Positions 25,025 through 35,000 of a stretch of 64,000 bases of DNA are shown here, in pieces (within the stretch, counting starts at the first letter, position 1; each line of letters opens with the position of its first letter). Below the pieces are notes generated by a model. The model was not told the origin of the DNA. It searched no databases and saw only the letters and a list, made by a program, of their open reading frames with translations. A program made the position numbers and the translations under genes. The stretch is from Clostridia bacterium (GTDB lineage Bacteria; Bacillota; Clostridia; Christensenellales; CAG-138), in NCBI GenBank assembly GCA_017394835.1, contig JAFPXD010000024.1:49391-113390 (forward strand). Reading direction: 5' to 3'.

Positions 25025-26215
25025 ATGCTCACCCCGAAATACCTGATGGACGTCGCAGAGCCTGTTCGTCAGCTCTTTTCCGGTATCGAGCAGCAGATGG
25101 CTTGCGACATTGCAGAGCGCATTGTCAAAGCCGGAAGCTATATCGGAAAGGTCGATTACAACGTGTTCAAGGGCAAGCAGTTCGGAAAGCTTACTCGTGA
25201 ACTCAGAAGTATGCTCCGCAAAGGGCAGGCAATCTCCAAACAGCAGATTCAACGCTTGATGACAGAATCCGTTACGGAGTCCGTAAAGACAGATGACGCC
25301 ATCTTCAGAGCCGCAGGGATAGAACCTATACCTGTCGCAGACTCTCCCGCTCAGCAGGCTATAATCCTCCAAGGAACGCAGTCCACAGCGCAGCTCATGG
25401 AGAATTACACGCACACGATGGCAACGTCAAGCTATCAGGCGTTCACATCCTCACTCGACCAAGCTTACCTGTCCGTTGTCACAGGTTCAAGCGATTATGT
25501 ATCTGCTATACGCCATGCAGTGAACGAACTGGCTTCCAATGGAGTCAGTTCGTTTTCGTATGCGTCAGGAGCTCATACAAGCGTTGAGGCAGGAGTCAGA
25601 AGGGCTATCCTAACAGGAATCAACCAGACTGTTGCCAAGCTCGCTCTCGCCAGGTGCGATGAGTTCGGCACTGACCTCGTTGAAACCACAAGCCACGCAG
25701 GAGCACGACCTACTCATGAAGTATGGCAGGGCATGGTCTTCAGCATAAGCGGACGCAATCCTCACTACGGCGACTTCTATGCCGATACTGGCTACGGCGA
25801 AGGTGACGGTCTTTGCGGTTGGAACTGCTACCACAGCTTCTATCCGTATTTTGATGGTCTCTCCACTCAGGCTTTCGAGCACGATCCGTCAGCCGCTGCC
25901 GGAAGGGACAACGATGAAGACTATGAGCTTCAGCAAAAGCAACGCTATTACGAACGAATGATACGAGAGGCTAAGAGACGCTGTGAGGTAATCAACGCCG
26001 CTCGTGAAGAGGCAAACGATCCCGCTTTGGTCGAAGGTCTCACGAAAGACTTTGAGGACGCTTCTGTAGTCCTCAAAAGAAGAGAAGCAAAACTCCGCAA
26101 TTTCCTTAACGAGCACGGTCGTACAAGACTCCGTGACAGAGAATCCATCGGCAACTGGAACCGCAGTATCAGCGGCAGGGCTGTATGGGCGAACAGAAAG
26201 GCATCTGGGAGGTAA
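25025..26215 (+). CDS. Minor capsid protein (SPP1 gp7/Phage_min_cap2-like)
   Basis: A 396-residue protein of the portal-adjacent minor head type. The central helical region is followed by a cysteine/histidine-rich end: TSHAGARPTHEVWQGMVF, NPHYGDFY and GLCGWNCYHSFYPY, which I know from minor head proteins of Gram-positive siphoviruses. A charged coiled-coil C-terminus follows. Probably helps capsid assembly or DNA entry. Confidence 0.85.
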   Translation: MLTPKYLMDVAEPVRQLFSGIEQQMACDIAERIVKAGSYIGKVDYNVFKGKQFGKLTRELRSMLRKGQAISKQQIQRLMTESVTESVKTDDAIFRAAGIEPIPVADSPAQQAIILQGTQSTAQLMENYTHTMATSSYQAFTSSLDQAYLSVVTGSSDYVSAIRHAVNELASNGVSSFSYASGAHTSVEAGVRRAILTGINQTVAKLALARCDEFGTDLVETTSHAGARPTHEVWQGMVFSISGRNPHYGDFYADTGYGEGDGLCGWNCYHSFYPYFDGLSTQAFEHDPSAAAGRDNDEDYELQQKQRYYERMIREAKRRCEVINAAREEANDPALVEGLTKDFEDASVVLKRREAKLRNFLNEHGRTRLRDRESIGNWNRSISGRAVWANRKASGR

Positions 26216-26461
26216 ATGTGAAAGCCATGTTCACAAGCGGCTTTGTTTAGTTGTCTGCTAATTGTTCCGTATCTCGCTTGAGACCTAATCGATTTCCTGT
26301 TTCAAGCGGTTTTTTCCTATAGCAGGGACGTATTTTTTGCCTTGATGCAAGGCATATAAAGAGCATCGCATTTCTCCTTCCGGCAGAGATATAAACGCCG
26401 GATAGCAGATGTCTGAGTGAACAGACGATTAAAAAAATCAGCGAAAATGAAAGGAATCACT
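26216..26461 (+). other. Intergenic region with several hairpins before the scaffold gene
   Basis: No gene seen. It contains AAAGCC/GGCTTT (near 26221-26246), a 7-bp inverted repeat CGCTTGA/TCAAGCG followed by GGTTTTTT (26275-26316, probable terminator), GCCTT/AAGGC (near 26340) and CCGGC/GCCGG (near 26379-26401). Located inside the head operon, it may set the level of scaffold and capsid transcripts by processing or partial termination. Confidence 0.55.
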
Positions 26462-27139
26462 ATGTACGAATATCTCAAGAAGCTTTTCGGCACTAAGGAA
26501 GACGGCACTCCCGAAGCACTGACCTTCGAGGAGCTCACCAAAAAGCTCGGTGAAGCAAAGGACGTTAAGCTCGCCAACCTTGCGGACGGCGGCTACGTTT
26601 CCAAGGAAAAGTTCGACTCCAAGGAGACAGAGCTCACCGGTGTAAAGACTCAGCTTGCTGATGCCAACAAGGAGATCCAGTCCTACAAGGATATGGACAT
26701 CGAGAAAATCAAGCAGGCTGCTGCCGACTGGGAGAAAAAGTACAACGACGAAACCGCCGCACTCAATCAGAAGATTGCCGACAATGAGAGAGCATATAAC
26801 AGGGAGCTTTTCTTCCGTGACTATAAGTTCACCTCTAAGGCGGCTGCCGATGGGGTGAAGGCAGAGTTCGACAAGCACAACTTCACATTCGAGAACGGCA
26901 AGTTCTTAGGAGCTGAAGAGTTCATCAAGGACCTCATGGCGAACGACGACTACAAGGCTGCCTTCGCCGTCGAGGAACCCGCTCCTGAGCCCAAGCCTGA
27001 GCCTCAGCCTCAGCCTGCTAATCGCCCGTATTTCGCGCCTCAGACACCGCCTGCCGGGAAGCCCAAGCCCAAGATGGGGCTCGCTGAGCTCATGAAGCTG
27101 AAGAACGCAGATCCGAATGCCGTAATCACCTACGATTAA
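26462..27139 (+). CDS. Phage scaffolding protein (GP20-like)
   Basis: A 225-residue, highly charged coiled-coil protein (about residues 45-130) with a Pro-rich linker (PEPKPEPQPQPAN) and a helical C-terminus (MGLAELMKLKNADPNAV) that would bind the capsid protein. It precedes the major capsid gene by 20 bases. It guides procapsid assembly and leaves the mature head. Start at ATG 26462 after GAAAGGAA. Confidence 0.85.
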   Translation: MYEYLKKLFGTKEDGTPEALTFEELTKKLGEAKDVKLANLADGGYVSKEKFDSKETELTGVKTQLADANKEIQSYKDMDIEKIKQAAADWEKKYNDETAALNQKIADNERAYNRELFFRDYKFTSKAAADGVKAEFDKHNFTFENGKFLGAEEFIKDLMANDDYKAAFAVEEPAPEPKPEPQPQPANRPYFAPQTPPAGKPKPKMGLAELMKLKNADPNAVITYD

Positions 27140-27159
27140 AGTAAAGGAGAAATCAGAAA

Positions 27160-28605
27160 ATGGGTAACAGTTCCGTATTCGACGCCAAGATATTCAATGG
27201 CGAAGTATTCAAGGGTTACGTAGACCGTATTCCCAACCTCAATCGCAACGAGCTCATCCGCTCCCGTGCGATCCGTCCCCGTCCCGAACTCGCCACCGCC
27301 ATGCGCGACCAGGACGGCGGTAACTACATGACGACCACGCTCAAGGGGCTCATCAACAACAATGGTCCCCTGAACTATGACGGCACCACCGACATCACTG
27401 CCGGTAACACCGCCACGTTCAAGCATAGCCGTGTTGTCGTCGGTCGTGCTGCGGCATGGACCGAGAACGACTTCAGCTATGACATCACCGGTGGTCAGGA
27501 CTTCATCGAGAACATCGCCGAGCAGATTTCCGAGTACTGGAATGAGATAGATCAGGCGACCATCGTAGCCATCCTCACCGGCGTCTTCAGCATGTCCGAC
27601 ACCGAGGGTGCGAAGTTCGTAGAAGCTCATACGTATGACATCACCGGCAACGCCGCTTCCAACGATGTCGGCGCCGGCTGCATGAACGCCACCACCCTCA
27701 ACTCCGCTATCCAGAAGGCTTGCGGCGACAACAAGGGCAAGTTCAGCCTCGCCATCATGCACTCCGTCGTAGCGACCAACCTTGAGAACCTCAAGCTGCT
27801 CGTCTACATGAAGTACAACGATGCTCAGGGCATCGAGCGTGACCTCTCCATCGGCACTCTCAACGGCAGGGTAGTCCTCGTCGACGATACCATGCCCGTT
27901 GCCGAGGTCGAGGCTTCCGAAGCCATCGAAGCCGTCGCCGAAACGAAGGGCGTCTACACCCTCACCGTTTCCGCTGCCGCCATCGAGGGCGACAAGCTCG
28001 AAATCAAGATGGGCGACGAGACCGTCGTGACCTACCTCGCTGACGGCGCCGCTACCGCTGCTGCTATCGGCGGCACTCTCAGGACCATGTGCAAGGGCGT
28101 TGCTGCCATTACCGACCTGTTCACCGTAACCGGCACCGGTGCTAACGTAGTCTTCACCCAGAAGGTCGGCGGCACTGGCGCTTCTCCCACCGTCACCTGC
28201 ACTCAGACCACCAGTGGCACCATCGCTGCTTCTGTCGCTACCACGACTGCCGGTGTTGCGGCTGTCGAAGCCGTTCCCGCCGTAGCTGCTCACAACGAGT
28301 ACACGACCTACGTCCTCGGCGACGGCGCTATCGAGTACACCGACTGCGGTGCGAAGGTCCCCTATGAGGTAGACCGTGATCCCGCCAAGAACGGCGGTCA
28401 GGACACCCTCTACAGCCGTCAGCGTAAGTGCTTCTCTCCCTACGGCATAAGCTTCACCATGGCGTCCATGGCTAAGCTCTCGCCCACCGACGCCGAGCTC
28501 AAGAACGGCGCCAACTGGGAGCTCGTCAACTCCACCGTTGAGGGCAACAAGCAGTACATCGCTCACAAGGCTATCCCCATCGCCCGTATCATCTCGCTCG
28601 GCTGA
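27160..28605 (+). CDS. Major capsid protein, HK97-like, with insertion domain
   Basis: A 481-residue capsid subunit. Core motifs: MGNSSVFDAKIFNGEVF start, YDITGGQDFIENIAEQISEYWNEIDQ, IMHSVVATNLENLKL, VLVDDTMPV and YTTYVLGDGAIEY, KCFSPYGISFTM. Between VLVDDTMPV (near 247) and NEYTTYVLG (near 379) lies an inserted, Thr/Ala/Val-rich domain of about 130 residues with beta-type alternation, flanked by Ala/Glu/Val stretches. It would protrude from the capsid. Codon use is very regular, as for a highly expressed gene. Confidence 0.9.
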   Translation: MGNSSVFDAKIFNGEVFKGYVDRIPNLNRNELIRSRAIRPRPELATAMRDQDGGNYMTTTLKGLINNNGPLNYDGTTDITAGNTATFKHSRVVVGRAAAWTENDFSYDITGGQDFIENIAEQISEYWNEIDQATIVAILTGVFSMSDTEGAKFVEAHTYDITGNAASNDVGAGCMNATTLNSAIQKACGDNKGKFSLAIMHSVVATNLENLKLLVYMKYNDAQGIERDLSIGTLNGRVVLVDDTMPVAEVEASEAIEAVAETKGVYTLTVSAAAIEGDKLEIKMGDETVVTYLADGAATAAAIGGTLRTMCKGVAAITDLFTVTGTGANVVFTQKVGGTGASPTVTCTQTTSGTIAASVATTTAGVAAVEAVPAVAAHNEYTTYVLGDGAIEYTDCGAKVPYEVDRDPAKNGGQDTLYSRQRKCFSPYGISFTMASMAKLSPTDAELKNGANWELVNSTVEGNKQYIAHKAIPIARIISLG

Positions 28606-28618
28606 TAAGGAGGCGCCT

Positions 28619-29047
28619 ATGGCTTATATTGACAAGACGTACTACGACGATACGTTCCATGGAACACCGATCCCGAACGAAGAGTTCAGCCGTCTCGCCG
28701 ATATAGCCTCTGACGTTATCTTCGGCATTTGCGTCATCAAGCCCACAGCAGCCAACCTGTCCGATGAGCATTTCATGGAGCTCTTCCAGAAAGCTGTCGG
28801 TTATCAGGTTGAGCTGCTGTATTTACAGGGAGGAATAGACGCCATCGTAGGGCTCTCAGAAGCCGCCTGTGCAGGCGAGAGCGAAAGCCTTGGCGATTAC
28901 TCTGTTTCGAGCGGAAGTCAGCGTCACGAGGCTGTACGGACCTTTAACGGCATTCCTGTGTCGTCCATGGCGTACATGCTCCTCAGCGAGCTTGGCTTGA
29001 TGTGCCGATGGGCTTATGCAGGGAGGTATCGCCATGTCTGTTCATAA
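28619..29047 (+). CDS. Head-tail connector/adaptor protein
   Basis: A 142-residue protein directly after the capsid gene, with AYIDKTYYDDTFHG at the start and helical DEHFMELFQKAVGYQVELLYLQGG, typical of the gp6/gp15-type adaptors that bind beneath the portal. AAGGAGG sets ATG at 28619. Overlaps the next gene by 14 bases. Confidence 0.75.
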   Translation: MAYIDKTYYDDTFHGTPIPNEEFSRLADIASDVIFGICVIKPTAANLSDEHFMELFQKAVGYQVELLYLQGGIDAIVGLSEAACAGESESLGDYSVSSGSQRHEAVRTFNGIPVSSMAYMLLSELGLMCRWAYAGRYRHVCS

Positions 29048-29438
29048 GATGCTGATCGATACCGTTGAACTCTTCAACTATGTTGGGGAAGTCAATGACG
29101 AAGCATCCTACCAGAAGACGGTTTTCAGCAAGTGCTACTGTCCTCTCGATGAAGGAGCGGCTCTCAGCGTTATTGGCAGAACGCCTATCGACGGTGGAAA
29201 ACTCTATCTGTTCGATATGACGACCAAAGCCAAAGACGGGTTTGGGAACCCCGTAAGCTATCTCCCTTTTCCCGACTGGAACGCACTTGCAGATAAGACC
29301 GGCTACTGGACGTTGAGCGACAAAGGCACTGACTACTTCGTCAAGGCAGGAAGCGCCAACAAGCTCCGCATCAACAGCTTCTCACGAAAGAAGACCGGGA
29401 GCCGCAAAATGTGGCATTTCGAGGTGGTCGGAGTATGA
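29034..29438 (+). CDS. Head-closure/minor capsid protein
   Basis: A 134-residue protein in the second connector position. Reads as mostly beta (ALSVIGRTPIDGGKLYLFDM, YFVKAGSANKLRINSFS). Order (adaptor, closure, tail-terminator-like, tail protein) supports a head-closure role; direct motif evidence is weak. Confidence 0.65.
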   Translation: MSVHKMLIDTVELFNYVGEVNDEASYQKTVFSKCYCPLDEGAALSVIGRTPIDGGKLYLFDMTTKAKDGFGNPVSYLPFPDWNALADKTGYWTLSDKGTDYFVKAGSANKLRINSFSRKKTGSRKMWHFEVVGV

Positions 29439-29782
29439 GCGTAGATTACACGCTGAAGCTCAATACGCAGGCGACTATAAACCGGTTTAATCCGAAGTTC
29501 TCAGCCGCACAGCGTTTTCTTGACAGCGAGGTGCTCAGGGACTCAGCTCCGTATGTTCCTATGCGGACAGGCACACTGATGAAATCAGGACAGCTTGGAA
29601 CCGTAATAGGAAGCGGAGAAGTCCGTTACAACGCACCGTATGCAAGCAAGTGCTACTATGGAAAGCACATGAACTTCTCCAAGGATAAGCACCCGCAAGC
29701 ATGCGCTCAATGGTTTGAGAAAGCCAAAGCCATCAAGAAGAAGTATTGGATCAGCGGAGCCAACAAGATCGTAAAGGAGTAA
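29435..29782 (+). CDS. Minor capsid protein (Min_cap2/HK97 gp10-like)
   Basis: A 115-residue protein with RFLDSEVLRDSAPYVPMRTGTLMKSG, a signature of the gp10-type neck proteins, and YYGKHMNFSKDKHPQACAQWFEKAKA. Overlaps the previous gene by 4 bases. Joins head and tail. Confidence 0.82.
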   Translation: MSVDYTLKLNTQATINRFNPKFSAAQRFLDSEVLRDSAPYVPMRTGTLMKSGQLGTVIGSGEVRYNAPYASKCYYGKHMNFSKDKHPQACAQWFEKAKAIKKKYWISGANKIVKE

Positions 29783-29785
29783 CCA

Positions 29786-30241
29786 ATGGCACGAATATTC
29801 CCGACAGACAGTGTGCTTATAGCCAAGGCGATGAGGGACTACCTCAACACCTGGCCCAAGAAGCCGACGACCTTCATGCTCGAAGACCTCGGCAAGAACG
29901 TACCGAGCCTCATGATTCAGCAGCTCGCAGCCGCACAGCTTGTAAAAGCCTACGTCAACGGCTCGTACATTGCCGCATGGAGCTTCGCAATCTATGTAAG
30001 GGTAAGCGGCGACGACACTGCATCAAGGCTCGATGCCATCGCTTGTCTCAACGACCTTGCCGAATGGCTCACAGAACTTGACGATGACGGAAACTTCGTC
30101 AGGATGCCCGTCATAGACGATACCAGAAAGCCTACCAAAATCGAGATGACATCAACGCCTTCCATTGCCGCTCGTTACGACGACGGCATAGAAGACTACC
30201 AGGCTGTTTTTTCACTTGAGTATAAAGTAAGGAGGACATAA
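29786..30241 (+). CDS. Tail-terminator/minor capsid protein
   Basis: A 151-residue protein directly before the major tail gene. It shows the mixed alpha/beta pattern of DUF3168-like tail completion proteins (AKAMRDYLNTW ... WSFAIYVRVSGDD ... DYQAVFSLEYKV). Role by position: caps the tail tube and joins it to the neck. Confidence 0.7.
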   Translation: MARIFPTDSVLIAKAMRDYLNTWPKKPTTFMLEDLGKNVPSLMIQQLAAAQLVKAYVNGSYIAAWSFAIYVRVSGDDTASRLDAIACLNDLAEWLTELDDDGNFVRMPVIDDTRKPTKIEMTSTPSIAARYDDGIEDYQAVFSLEYKVRRT

Positions 30242-30244
30242 GCA

Positions 30245-30772
30245 ATGCCTGACAATGAAAACACCACCGAAACCAACGAAACCGCAACCAACGAACTCGT
30301 GCTTCGCTATCAGTTCGAATCATACATGATGTGCGGTTCCGGGAACTCTGCTGCCTATCAGCTTATCGGCGAGGGCTTCACGAGCTTCCCCGAAGCCAAG
30401 AACCCCAAGGAGTACACGAGGAAGTACATCAACTACAAGACCGAGAAGAGCGACGTCATCGGCTATGCTCCGAGCATCAGCTATAGCTGTGATGTAATCA
30501 CCGGCGATCCTGTCGTTCAGGAAATCGTCGAGATTACGGATGCAGAGCTCGTCGGCACCGATACCCATCGTGACATCGTAAACGTCAACTGTTGGGATGA
30601 AGTAAGCACCGGCGAGTACAGGGCGTTCAAGCGTACCTTCGCCGTTATCCCTGCCAACAAGGGTGATGGCACTGACGCTCTCATCTACACTGGCACTCTG
30701 AAGGCTGTCAGCGACATGGTTCCAGGCACCTTCAACAGGACCACGAAAGCCTTCACCCCTGACGTCACCTGA
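30245..30772 (+). CDS. Major tail tube protein
   Basis: A 175-residue, beta-rich protein with an acidic N-terminal tail (NENTTETNETATN), GEGFTSFPEAKNPKEYTRKYINY, a segment I know from siphovirus tube proteins of this lineage, and a C-terminal GTLKAVSDMVPGTF. Located between tail-terminator and chaperone genes. Confidence 0.82.
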   Translation: MPDNENTTETNETATNELVLRYQFESYMMCGSGNSAAYQLIGEGFTSFPEAKNPKEYTRKYINYKTEKSDVIGYAPSISYSCDVITGDPVVQEIVEITDAELVGTDTHRDIVNVNCWDEVSTGEYRAFKRTFAVIPANKGDGTDALIYTGTLKAVSDMVPGTFNRTTKAFTPDVT

Positions 30773-30793
30773 AGGTAAAAGGAGAATGAGCAA

Positions 30794-31189
30794 ATGAGCC
30801 AGAACCAGAATCCCATCCCCACCGTATTCGAGTACAACGGAGCGTCCTATGAGTTCGACATCCGTGACGCCGACTATGCTGAGAAGTTCGAGAATGCTCT
30901 CGAAACCCTCGGCAACACCGAAAAGAGCCTCTCCAAGGACGGCAAGAGCTCCGCTCTCATACGCTCTCATTGCGATATGCTGAAGAAGTTCTTCGACGAC
31001 TGCCTTGGAGATGGAGCAGGAGCCAGTCTGTGTACGGAGAAATCCAACATCTCCCTCTGCTATGCCGCCTACGATGCTTTCCTCATCCATGTCGGCAATC
31101 AGAAGAACGACATCATCGAAAGCAAAAACGTCTTCTCGAAGTACTCGAACAGGGAGCAGCGCAGAGCCGCTGCACATAAGAAGCCGTGA
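30794..31189 (+). CDS. Tail assembly chaperone (gpG position)
   Basis: A 131-residue acidic protein between the tail tube and Gp15-like genes, the usual chaperone position. N-terminal VFEYNGASYEFDIRDADYAEKFENAL fits this class; C-terminus is basic (NREQRRAAAHKK). The next gene starts in a GTGA overlap. No slippery site was identified with confidence. Confidence 0.75.
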   Translation: MSQNQNPIPTVFEYNGASYEFDIRDADYAEKFENALETLGNTEKSLSKDGKSSALIRSHCDMLKKFFDDCLGDGAGASLCTEKSNISLCYAAYDAFLIHVGNQKNDIIESKNVFSKYSNREQRRAAAHKKP

Positions 31190-31773
31190 ACCTCCTGTTG
31201 GACTCCTTGCCTGAAACCGTATTGGTGGACGGCAAGGAGTATTTTATCGATACCGATTTCCGCACCTTTATCATCTTCGAGAAGATAGTAAATGGGGACG
31301 ACGCCCCAAAGAAAAAGGTAAGCCAGGTCATTGAGCTGTTCTTTACCGATAAAGTGCCTGAAAACACAGGCGCAGCTATTGATGCCGTGCTTGACATCTA
31401 CAAGTGCGGTCAGGAAGCAAAGCAGAAGCCCGTCAAAAGGAACGGGAATGTCGAGCTTAAATCGCCCGACATCTTTGACTACGAATATGACGCCCCGTAC
31501 ATCTTCGGAGCGTTCTTCGCCCAGTACGGCATAGACCTCAACGACATCGAGTACATGCACTGGTGGAAGTTCCAAGCCCTCTTCAAAAGTTTGGAGAGCC
31601 ACAACAAGATCGTTGAGATAATGGGGTACAGGGCTTGCGATATTTCGCATATTGAGAACTCGAAAGAAAGAGAAAGAATTGCAAGGCTCAAGGCACTCTA
31701 CGCTCTCCCGCAGAACCTCACGAGAGAGGATAAGATAGCCATTGCAGGAGCCGCATTCAGAGGAGCTTTTTGA
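31186..31773 (+). CDS. Gp15-family tail assembly chaperone
   Basis: A 195-residue protein of the bacteriophage Gp15 type: LVDGKEYFIDTDFRTFIIFEKI, then KSPDIFDYEYDAPYIFGAFFAQYGIDL and MHWWKFQALFKSL. It starts with GTG overlapping the upstream stop and ends just before the tape-measure region. Binds the tape measure during tail assembly. Confidence 0.85.
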   Translation: MNLLLDSLPETVLVDGKEYFIDTDFRTFIIFEKIVNGDDAPKKKVSQVIELFFTDKVPENTGAAIDAVLDIYKCGQEAKQKPVKRNGNVELKSPDIFDYEYDAPYIFGAFFAQYGIDLNDIEYMHWWKFQALFKSLESHNKIVEIMGYRACDISHIENSKERERIARLKALYALPQNLTREDKIAIAGAAFRGAF

Positions 31774-31973
31774 TGAAGAGAGTACCCACCGAAAGAAAAT
31801 GGATCCGTTGCCCGTACTGCGGAGCGAAGCACAGCATCTACGATAATCTCGCAGAGTGCAGAGGCGTCTTCCTCAAGTGCTACCGTGGATGCAAGAGGGA
31901 GTTCGAACTCCTCATCCACAACGGAGAGCAGCAGTATAGGGACGAAAACGGGAATGTCCGCGGAATGTCCTAA
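31773..31973 (+). CDS. Com-like small zinc-ribbon protein
   Basis: A 66-residue basic protein with WIRCPYCGAKHSIYDNLAE and FLKCYRGCKREFELL, a four-cysteine zinc ribbon. Its size and layout resemble Com of phage Mu, which binds mRNA of the DNA-modification gene mom and activates translation. In clostridial phages such proteins also lie between the Gp15 gene and the tape measure. The ATG overlaps the Gp15 stop. Function not proven. Confidence 0.65.
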   Translation: MKRVPTERKWIRCPYCGAKHSIYDNLAECRGVFLKCYRGCKREFELLIHNGEQQYRDENGNVRGMS

Positions 31974-32075
31974 GATTTTCCGACCAAAATGAAATAATCT
32001 CTGCATTGCAGAGTGCTGATACACCATGAGCCGTTGAGCCGTGTAAAACACCGACAGACAAAGGAAGGTGATTTT

Positions 32076-35000
32076 ATGTCGGCTGACGGCTCTGTTATTA
32101 TTGACACCAAGCTTGACCAGACCGGGCTGCGTACCGGTCTTGCAAGCCTCGGCACCACGCTCGTAAAAGGCATTACCACCGCTGTTGCAGCGGCAGGAAC
32201 CGCCCTCTTGGGTTTGGGAACCTACGCTGTAAAGGTAGGCTCTGACTTTGAAGCGTCGATGTCCAACGTAGCTGCTATCTCCGGAGCCACAGGAGCTGAA
32301 ATCGAACAGCTCACTGAAAAGGCAAAGGAGATGGGCGCTACCACAAAGTTCAGTGCTTCTGAAAGTGCTGACGCATTCTCATACATGGCAATGGCAGGTT
32401 GGAAGACCGCAGACATGCTCGATGGTATCGAAGGTATCATGAACCTTGCGGCTGCTTCCGGCGAAGACCTTGCCACGACCTCTGACATTGTTACCGATGC
32501 GCTTACCGCTCTCGGAATGTCTGCCGCTGACTCCGGTCATTTTGCAGACGTTCTTGCAGCCGCATCGTCCAATGCAAATACGAACGTCGGACTCATGGGC
32601 GAGACGTTCAAATACTGCGCTTCCCTCGCAGGCAGCTTCGGCTATTCGGCTGAAGACCTCGGCGTTGCCATAGGTCTTATGGCGAACAGCGGTTTGAAGG
32701 GCTCCATGGCAGGTACGTCCCTCAACATGATTATGACAAGGCTGCAAGCCAACACTGCACATGCAAGGGATGCCATGGAAGCGCTTGGGCTTGAATTTAT
32801 CAACCAAAAGGACGGCAGCTTTATTCCGCTTGGTGAAGTCATAGAAGGTCTCCGAGAAAAGACCAAGAACATGACAGACGTCGAGAAGGCAAATCTCGCT
32901 CAGACCATTGCCGGCACGTCAGCAAAGAAGGGCTTGCTCGCCATATTGAACGCCACTGACGAGGACTACCAGAAGCTGTCTGATGCCATCAATAACTGCA
33001 CAGACGCAGAAACCGGCTACAGTGCCGCTGCTGAAATGGCGTCGATCCAGATGGACAACCTTCAGGGCGATGTCACCATACTGAAATCCGCAACTGAGGG
33101 ATTCGGCATATCCCTTTACGACGCCCTCTCCGGAATAGGAGAAGGCACAGGAATGATGCGTGACTTCGTAAAGGAAGCTACGAGCATCATGGAAGACCTC
33201 ACCAAAGCATTGAACGAAGGCGGCTTTGATGGACTTGTAGACGCCATTGGCGATGCTCTCGCAAAGGCAATAAACAAGATAGTCGAATACGTCCCAATGC
33301 TTGTACAGGGCGGTGTGAAGATCGTGAGCTCCCTTGTTAAGGGACTCACTGCATCTGCAGGACAGCTTGCACAATCAGCCACAAGCCTTGTGTCCATACT
33401 GATAGAAGGCTTCTACGGCATCCTCACCAACCTTGTAGAACTCGGTGCAGAGCTTATCATCGCAATATGCGAAGGTCTCGCTGAAAACGCAGACGATATT
33501 GTTTGGACGTTTATGCGGGGGATAAGTAATCTGTATGAGACTGTAATAGACTTTATTCCCAGTCTCGTACAGGCAGGCATACAGCTCATATCAGCATTCG
33601 TAGAAAGTCTTGCAAGCGATCCCGAATCCATACTTGAGCTTGCTGACAGCATTATATGGAATCTCATACGTGCTCTGACTGATGCTATTCCCGACATCAT
33701 CCAGTGTGCAGAAGAAATATTCTATGCGCTCTTGGAGTCGATGGAGGAAATGATAGACATCATCATCGACTGGTTCCCTGAGCTCCTCGATTTCATAGTC
33801 GAAGCGCTTATCGAACTTGTTCCTGCGCTCATCGACTGCGTAACCGAGATTGTGATTGCAATCGCTGAGGCGCTTCCTGAAATAATAGAGGCTCTCATTG
33901 AGGTGCTTCCTGGTCTGATCGATACCGTCATCCAGGCCATCGTAGAGCTTCTACCGGTTTTCATAGAAGCCGTAATCTCAATAGTGCTTGCTATAGTCGA
34001 TGCGCTCCCTGAGATAATACAGTCGATAGTAGCTATCATTCCGTCACTGCTTGACAGCATCGTAGGAGCACTCGTTACTCTGCTCCCGATACTCGTTGAA
34101 GGCGTCACACAGCTCATCGTAGCACTGGTGGCTGTCCTGCCTGACATCATTCAGGCGATAGTCGCCATACTGCCGAGCCTCATCGATACCATAGTAGGAG
34201 CAGTCATAGCTCTCCTGCCTGTGTTCCTCGACTGCATAGTCCAGATAATCACAGCGATTGTCCAGGCGCTCCCGGAAATCATCACAATGATAGTCGGACT
34301 TATCCCGACTCTCATTACGACCGTCATAGATGCCATCATCGATTGCCTGCCTGACCTCATTCAGTGCGTAATCGACCTGATAGTCGCCATCTGCGATGCG
34401 CTCCCGGACATCATTCTCGCTATAGTCGATATTCTGCCTGACCTGATAGACACGATAATCGACGCCATCATTGAGCTGATTCCCGTACTCATCGACTGTA
34501 CGATAACGCTCATTATGGCGATAGTCGAGAACCTGCCAGACATCATCATGAGGATAGTCGAAATCCTCCCCGATTTGATACTCACGATTGTCGAAGCACT
34601 TATAGACGAGATTCCTCAGCTTATTGGATGTGTCGTAACAATTATTGCGAAGATCGTAGAGAAGCTCCCTGAGATATTCCTCAACATCGTAACAAAGACA
34701 GTAGAGCTTGTCGTCTCGCTCGCAAAGGCCATTGGAGAGCTTTGGCAGCACTTTAAGGATGCAGCCAAAGAATGGCTTGATAAAATCGGAAATGGCATTG
34801 CAGAAGGATGGACCACTCTCGTCGAGAAAGTCAAGAACTTCTTCAAGCAGTTGCCGGGCAAAATCACTGAAGCGCTCGGCAAGATAAGCGAAATCGGCAA
34901 AAACCTCGTTACAGGCATTTGGAACGGCATAAGCGATGCTGCCAGTTGGGTTCTCGATAAGATTAAAGGCTTTGGCAAGAGCATCCTTGATGGCATTAAG

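Noticed and set aside
27136..28566. Long minus-strand open frame (476 codons) opposite the major capsid gene
   Set aside because: No ribosome site or known motif, Gly/Val-rich low-complexity translation, and it mirrors the highly biased codons of the capsid gene.
33870..34665. Regular 132-base repeats that could suggest a CRISPR or satellite array
   Set aside because: Repeats are coding, diverged, without spacers and belong to the tape measure protein.
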